DNA from: Clostridiales bacterium
GTDB lineage: Bacteria; Bacillota; Clostridia; Oscillospirales; Oscillospiraceae
Direction of reading: 5' to 3'
DNA length: 16,363 nucleotides
Assembly: GCA_021203685.1 (NCBI GenBank)
Contig: JAJQAS010000188.1
Location: 1-16,363 of the forward strand
Under the pieces are notes generated by a model, which was given only the letters and a program-made list of their open reading frames with translations, searched no databases and was not told the origin of the DNA. Positions 12,478-16,363 of this stretch are shown here, one piece after another. Position numbers and translations under genes: made by a program. Every line of letters starts with the position of its first letter. Within the stretch, counting starts at the first letter, position 1.

Positions 12478-13344
12478 TTGGACAGTATTCTTGAACAGAT
12501 CACGCAGTGGCTGAAGGAAATGCTGGTCGCCGCTGTGATGGAAAACTTAACGGGGCTATTCGATTCGGTGAATACGCAGGTCAGTTCGATTGCGTCAGAT
12601 GTGGGAACGTCCCCGGCGAGCTTTTCACCGGGAGTTTTCTCCATGGTTCGGAGTATTTCTGAATCGGTCATCATGCCGGTGGCAGGTATCATCCTGACCT
12701 TCATCGTTTGCAGTGAACTGATCCAGCTCCTGATCGAACACAACAACCTGGCCAACTTCGACACCTGGCTCATTTTCAAGTGGATCTTCAAGACCTTTGT
12801 GGCCGTGACCCTGATCTCCAACTGCTTCAATATCACATTAGCGGTGTTCGACGTGGCGCAAAGTGTTATCAGTTCCAGCGGGAGTCTCATCAACGCAAGC
12901 ACCGCAATAGATGATGCTGCTCTTGCCACGATTGAAGCAACACTGCTGGAAATGGAACTAGGGCCGCTGCTGGGGCTGTATTTGCAGACGTTTATCATCC
13001 GTCTGACGCTGTTTGCTCTCTCTGCTGTCATTTTCGTCATTGTCTATGGCAGGATGGTGGAGATTTATCTTATGGTCAGCCTTGCCCCAATCCCCTTTGC
13101 CACCTTTGGGAACCGGGAACAGAGCCAGGTGGGGCAGAACTATCTGCGTTCCCTCATTGCGCTGGGGTTTCAGGGGTTCCTGATCATGATTTGTGTGGGG
13201 ATCTACGCAGTGCTGATCCAGTCGGCGGCGCTATCCACCGATATTATCTCGTCCCTGTGGGGCGTGGTCGGATATACAGTGCTGCTCGCGTTCACGCTGT
13301 TCAAAACCGGAAGTCTCGCTAAAAGTGTGCTCAATGCCCACTAA
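12478..13344 (+). CDS. VirB6/TrbL-like conjugation membrane protein
   Basis: This 288-residue integral membrane protein starts at TTG 12478, fixed by GGGAGG (12465-12470). It has an amphipathic N-terminus (ILEQITQWLKEMLVAAVMENL) and about five to six hydrophobic segments: about 62-85, 102-126, 163-185, 188-210, 222-247 and 262-285. The segment MVEIYLMVSLAPIPFATFGN is typical of VirB6/TrbL-type channel proteins of Gram-positive conjugative elements. It would form the inner core of the mating channel, next to VirB4 and the coupling protein. It lies between Maff2 and PrgI, the usual order. The gene is complete, with no break. Confidence 0.85.
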   Translation: MDSILEQITQWLKEMLVAAVMENLTGLFDSVNTQVSSIASDVGTSPASFSPGVFSMVRSISESVIMPVAGIILTFIVCSELIQLLIEHNNLANFDTWLIFKWIFKTFVAVTLISNCFNITLAVFDVAQSVISSSGSLINASTAIDDAALATIEATLLEMELGPLLGLYLQTFIIRLTLFALSAVIFVIVYGRMVEIYLMVSLAPIPFATFGNREQSQVGQNYLRSLIALGFQGFLIMICVGIYAVLIQSAALSTDIISSLWGVVGYTVLLAFTLFKTGSLAKSVLNAH

Positions 13345-13364
13345 ATTGGAAAGGAGAGGATTTT

Positions 13365-13808
13365 TTGGCAGCATATGTACCCGTTCCCCGTGACCTGTCA
13401 CGGGTGAAATCCAAAGTATTTTTCAATCTGACCAAACGGCAGCTTGTGTGCTTTGGGGCGGCGGCACTGATCGGAGTGCCGTCTTTTTTTGCCCTGAAAA
13501 GCATTGGCAACGCAAGCCTTGCCACCATGGGCATGATCGTTATCATGCTCCCGCTGTTTCTGCTCGCCATGTATGAGAAGGACGGGCAGCCGCTGGAGGT
13601 CATTGTATTCCATTTCATTCAGGCCCGGTTTATCCGGCCCAAGGTCCGGCCCTACCGGACGGACAACTATTACGCCGCACTCATGCGGCAGTACCAAGTC
13701 TATGAGGAGGTCGATGCGATTGTTTGCAAAAAAGAAAAAGGCGGACAGCGTAAAACTGCCCGCCAACCTGTCCCGGCAGGAACAGCGGCAGATCAGGAAA
13801 ATCGTTGA
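13365..13808 (+). CDS. PrgI-family conjugation membrane protein
   Basis: This 147-residue protein starts at TTG 13365, supported by AGGAG at 13352-13356. The N-terminus (AAYVPVPRDLSRVKSKVFFNLTKRQLVCF) and the two close membrane segments (about 26-44 and 51-70, around SIGNASLA) followed by PLEVIVFHFIQARFIRPKVRPYRT match the PrgI family (VirB3-like), which occurs with VirB4 ATPases in Gram-positive conjugation. The C-terminal 35 residues are polar. The VirB4 gene starts inside this one and overlaps its 3' end by 95 nt, so the two products are made from the same message in coupled fashion. Confidence 0.88.
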   Translation: MAAYVPVPRDLSRVKSKVFFNLTKRQLVCFGAAALIGVPSFFALKSIGNASLATMGMIVIMLPLFLLAMYEKDGQPLEVIVFHFIQARFIRPKVRPYRTDNYYAALMRQYQVYEEVDAIVCKKEKGGQRKTARQPVPAGTAADQENR

Positions 13809-16188
13809 CCGCGCCCGCAGGGACGACGGCATCCCCAGGACTGCACAGCAGTCCATCCCGTTTGAGCGGATGTTCCCTGACGGCGTCTGCCGGGTCAGAA
13901 GCAACTACTACACCAAAACCATTCAGTTCCAGGACATCAACTACCAGCTGGCCCAGCAGGAAGACCAGACCGCTATCTTCGAGGCATGGTGTTCCTTCCT
14001 GAACTTCTTTGACAGCTCCGTGCGTTTTGAGCTGTCCTTTATGAACATGGCAGCGGATGCAGACGCCTTTGAGGAGAGCGTCCACATTCCCCGTCAGCAG
14101 GACGGCTTTGACGATGTGCGGGCTGAATATGAGCAGATGCTGTTCCAGCAGCTGAAACGGGGCAACAACGGCCTGACTAAGACCAAATTTCTGACCTTTG
14201 GCATCGAGGCGGCCTCCATGCGGCAGGCCGGTCCCCGGCTGGAACACATTGAAGCCGACCTCTTAAACAACTTCCACCGGCTGGGGGTCTCGGCCAGAGT
14301 GCTGGACGGAAAGGAGCGCCTGGCCCTGATGCACAGTATGTTCCACATGGGGGATAACGACAAATTCTTCTTCGACTGGAAGTGGCTGCCGGAGTCCGGT
14401 CTGTCCGTCAAGGACTTCATCGCCCCCACGTCCTTCACCTTCGATGGCAGGTTTTTCACAATGGGGAGCCTGTACGGGGCCATGTCGTTTCTCTCTATCA
14501 CGACCTCTGACGCCAGTGACCAGATGTTGAAGGAGTTTCTGGATGTGGACAACAGCCAGGTGGTGACCATGCACCTCCAGTCCGTTGACCAGAACAAGGC
14601 CATCAAGCAAATCAAGCGCACCATCACGGAGCTGGACCGGAGCAAAATCGAGGAACAGAAAAAAGCCGTCCGTAGCGGATATGACATCGACATCATTCCA
14701 AGTGATCTGGCCACTTATGGGCATGACGCAAAGGCCCTGCTGAAAGAGCTGCAAAGCCAGAATGAACGGATGTTCAATCTGACCTTCTTTGTTCTCAGCA
14801 CCGGGCGGACGAAACAGGAGCTGGAAACCAACGTGTTCCGCATCTCCTCTCTGGCCCAGAAGTACAACTGCAACCTGCGGCGGCTGGATTACCAGCAGGA
14901 GCAGGGGCTGATGAGCTGCCTTCCGCTGGCAGAGAATCAGATTGAGATCCAGCGGGGCATGACCACCAGCGCCACCGGCATTCTGATTCCCTTCACCACC
15001 CAGGAGCTGTTCCAGCATAACAGCCTGTATTACGGGCTGAACTCTATCTCCAATAACCTGATCATGGTGGACAGGAAACGGCTGAAAAACCCCAACGGTC
15101 TGATCCTCGGAACCCCCGGCAGCGGCAAGTCCTTTGCTGCCAAGCGAGAGATCACCAATGCGTTTCTGACCACGGATGATGACATCATTGTCTGCGACCC
15201 GGAGGCGGAGTATACAGCGCTGGTGCAGCGTCTGGATGGACAGGTCATCAAAATCAGTCCCAGCAGCACCCAGTATATCAACCCGATGGACATCAACAGC
15301 AACTATTCCGAAGAGGACAACCCCATCGCCCTTAAGAGTGATTTCATTTTATCGCTCTGTGAGCTGATCGTGGGCGGCAAGGAGGGTCTGCTCCCGGTGG
15401 AGAAAACGGTCATTGACCGGTGCGTCCATCAAATCTACCGGCGCTATTTTGAAAATCCAGTACCGGAGAATATGCCGCTGCTGGAAGACCTGTACAATGC
15501 GCTGCTGGAGCAGGAGGAAAAGGAAGCCCGCCATGTGGCGACTGCCCTTGAAATCTATGTAAAGGGTTCCCTGAACCTGTTCAACCACCGCACAAATGTG
15601 GACATCCAGAATCGGTTTATCTGCTACGACATCAAGGAGCTGGGCAAGCAGCTGAAGAAAATCGGAATGCTGGTGGTGCAGGATCAGGTGTGGGGCCGTG
15701 TCACCGCCAACCGGAACGAAGGCAAGACTACACGGTATTATATGGACGAGTTCCACCTGCTGCTCCGGGAGGAGCAGACGGCGGCCTACAGCGTGGAAAT
15801 TTGGAAGAGGTTCCGGAAATGGGGCGGCATCCCCACTGGGGTCACGCAGAATATCAAAGATCTGCTGGCCTCCCGCGAGGTGGAGAACATTTTCGAGAAC
15901 AGCGACTTTATTCTCATGCTGAACCAGGCTGCCGGAGACAGGGAGATTTTGGCCCGGCAGCTCAATATCAGCCCCTATCAGCTCTCCTATGTTACTCAGT
16001 CAGGTGAGGGTGAAGGGCTTCTGTTCTACGGAGATGTCATTTTGCCTTTTGTTGACCGGTTCCCCCAGGACACGGAGCTGTACCGCATCATGACGACCAA
16101 GCTGTCGGAGATTTCCGGTCAGGAACGGTTGCAGTCAGAAAGCGTACCGGAGACAGAGCAGCCGCCGGAGGTGCAGAATGCTCAATAA
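13714..16188 (+). CDS. VirB4-like conjugation ATPase
   Basis: This 824-residue motor ATPase has Walker A GTPGSGKS (residues 466-473) and Walker B YYMDEFHLLL (D678, E679). The N-terminal half (PANLSRQEQRQIRKIVDRARRDDGIPRT..., FERMFPDGVCRVRSNYYTKTIQFQDINY) is the VirB4 membrane- and channel-binding domain. It energises assembly of the mating channel. The frame is open far upstream, but that part is a shadow of PrgI. AGGAGG at 13705-13710 favours ATG 13714 or TTG 13720; the TTG has better spacing (9 nt), the ATG is the stronger codon. The gene is complete and its stop overlaps the start of the next gene. The C-terminus after about 800 is Glu/Gln-rich. Confidence 0.92.
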   Translation: MRLFAKKKKADSVKLPANLSRQEQRQIRKIVDRARRDDGIPRTAQQSIPFERMFPDGVCRVRSNYYTKTIQFQDINYQLAQQEDQTAIFEAWCSFLNFFDSSVRFELSFMNMAADADAFEESVHIPRQQDGFDDVRAEYEQMLFQQLKRGNNGLTKTKFLTFGIEAASMRQAGPRLEHIEADLLNNFHRLGVSARVLDGKERLALMHSMFHMGDNDKFFFDWKWLPESGLSVKDFIAPTSFTFDGRFFTMGSLYGAMSFLSITTSDASDQMLKEFLDVDNSQVVTMHLQSVDQNKAIKQIKRTITELDRSKIEEQKKAVRSGYDIDIIPSDLATYGHDAKALLKELQSQNERMFNLTFFVLSTGRTKQELETNVFRISSLAQKYNCNLRRLDYQQEQGLMSCLPLAENQIEIQRGMTTSATGILIPFTTQELFQHNSLYYGLNSISNNLIMVDRKRLKNPNGLILGTPGSGKSFAAKREITNAFLTTDDDIIVCDPEAEYTALVQRLDGQVIKISPSSTQYINPMDINSNYSEEDNPIALKSDFILSLCELIVGGKEGLLPVEKTVIDRCVHQIYRRYFENPVPENMPLLEDLYNALLEQEEKEARHVATALEIYVKGSLNLFNHRTNVDIQNRFICYDIKELGKQLKKIGMLVVQDQVWGRVTANRNEGKTTRYYMDEFHLLLREEQTAAYSVEIWKRFRKWGGIPTGVTQNIKDLLASREVENIFENSDFILMLNQAAGDREILARQLNISPYQLSYVTQSGEGEGLLFYGDVILPFVDRFPQDTELYRIMTTKLSEISGQERLQSESVPETEQPPEVQNAQ

Positions 16189-16363
16189 GACGCCTCGCCT
16201 GCGGTTCTCCGGTGAGGAGCTGAAGAACCGGCAGGTCAGGCGGGCGGCAGACAAGGCAGAACAGGCGGCGGACAGGGCGGACGCCGCCAAGTCCAAGCTG
16301 CGCACGGACAAGGACAGAGCGAAGGCCAGAGGTGAGAAGCTGCGGTTCGGGAAGAAGGACAAC
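16178..16363 (+). CDS. Start of the next conjugation gene (3' end missing)
   Basis: An ATG at 16178 overlaps the VirB4 stop and has GGAGGTG at 16167-16173. The 62 codons visible read MLNKTPRLRFSGEEL and then an Ala/Lys/Arg-rich charged stretch (KAEQAADRADAAKSKLR) likely to be a coiled coil. In related elements the gene after VirB4 encodes a cell-wall hydrolase (C40/NlpC-P60, CHAP or M23 type) with a similar LRF-x-E-E opening and charged N-terminal region, which would open the peptidoglycan for the mating channel. The catalytic part is beyond the window, so this assignment is by context only. Confidence 0.65.
   Translation, partial: MLNKTPRLRFSGEELKNRQVRRAADKAEQAADRADAAKSKLRTDKDRAKARGEKLRFGKKDN

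Larger units (their letters stand above)
4226..16363 (+). mobile_element. Integrative and conjugative element, Tn1549/CTn-like (left part)
   Basis: From the tRNA fragment to the window end, all genes are co-directional and follow the order typical of Clostridia conjugative transposons: RepA-like initiator, DnaC-like ATPase, ParA, ParB, PcfB, TcpA/VirD4, Maff2, VirB6-like, PrgI, VirB4. Spacing is tight with several ATGA-type overlaps. No integrase, relaxase or cargo gene is seen, so the element continues beyond 16363. The left boundary is set by the tRNA-Ala fragment and is approximate. Confidence 0.82.

Noticed and set aside
13573..13713. N-terminal extension of VirB4
   Set aside because: The extra residues are a frame-shifted reading of PrgI (Arg/Ser/Gly-rich) without family resemblance; a ribosome-binding site marks the start near 13714-13720.

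Overview
The window looks like DNA from a Gram-positive gut bacterium of the Bacillota, class Clostridia (Oscillospiraceae or Lachnospiraceae are the best guesses). The reasons are strong AGGAGG ribosome-binding sites, frequent TTG and GTG starts, Clostridia-type FIVAR/Fn3 surface proteins, and a conjugation module of the Tn1549/CTn-like kind (RepA-like, DnaC-like, ParA, ParB, PcfB, TcpA/VirD4, Maff2, VirB6-like, PrgI, VirB4). No species is claimed. All recognised genes except one regulator lie on the + strand.

Left part (1-4166), probably resident chromosome or an older island: the 3' end of a large secreted or surface protein with two FIVAR repeats and two Fn3-like domains (1-1128); a gene-poor stretch with two hairpin terminators (1129-1680); a small XRE repressor on the - strand (1680-1895) facing a three-gene + operon that encodes a membrane zinc-ribbon protein (2002-2331), a YD-repeat-like lipoprotein (2378-3565) and a small lipoprotein (3632-3973). 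The intergenic region holds a perfect consensus promoter (TTGACA-17-TATAAT) between two TAGTA-N8-TACTA dyads, which looks like a repressor-controlled switch. The operon ends in a terminator, and a second terminator faces the other way.

Boundary (4167-4225): a 3' fragment of a tRNA-Ala(CGC) gene on the - strand, followed by its own terminator on the left. Its orientation predicts that the integrated element lies to the right, and that is where the conjugation genes begin. It is the likely attachment-site scar of the element.

Right part (4226-16363), an integrative and conjugative element (ICE) read left to right: a repeat-bearing leader with a terminator; a small Cys-rich protein; a replication-initiation protein whose gene carries 15-bp iteron-like repeats next to an AT-rich repeat tract (possible internal origin); a DnaC-like helicase loader; ParA and ParB; two related proteins of unknown function; a PcfB-like protein; the TcpA/VirD4 coupling ATPase split in two by an apparent 1-nt deletion; a small conserved conjugation-associated protein; then the mating-channel genes Maff2, VirB6-like, PrgI and VirB4, and the start of a further gene cut by the window end. 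The first half handles element replication and partitioning. The second half builds the type IV secretion machinery. Integrase, relaxase and the far end of the element lie outside the window.
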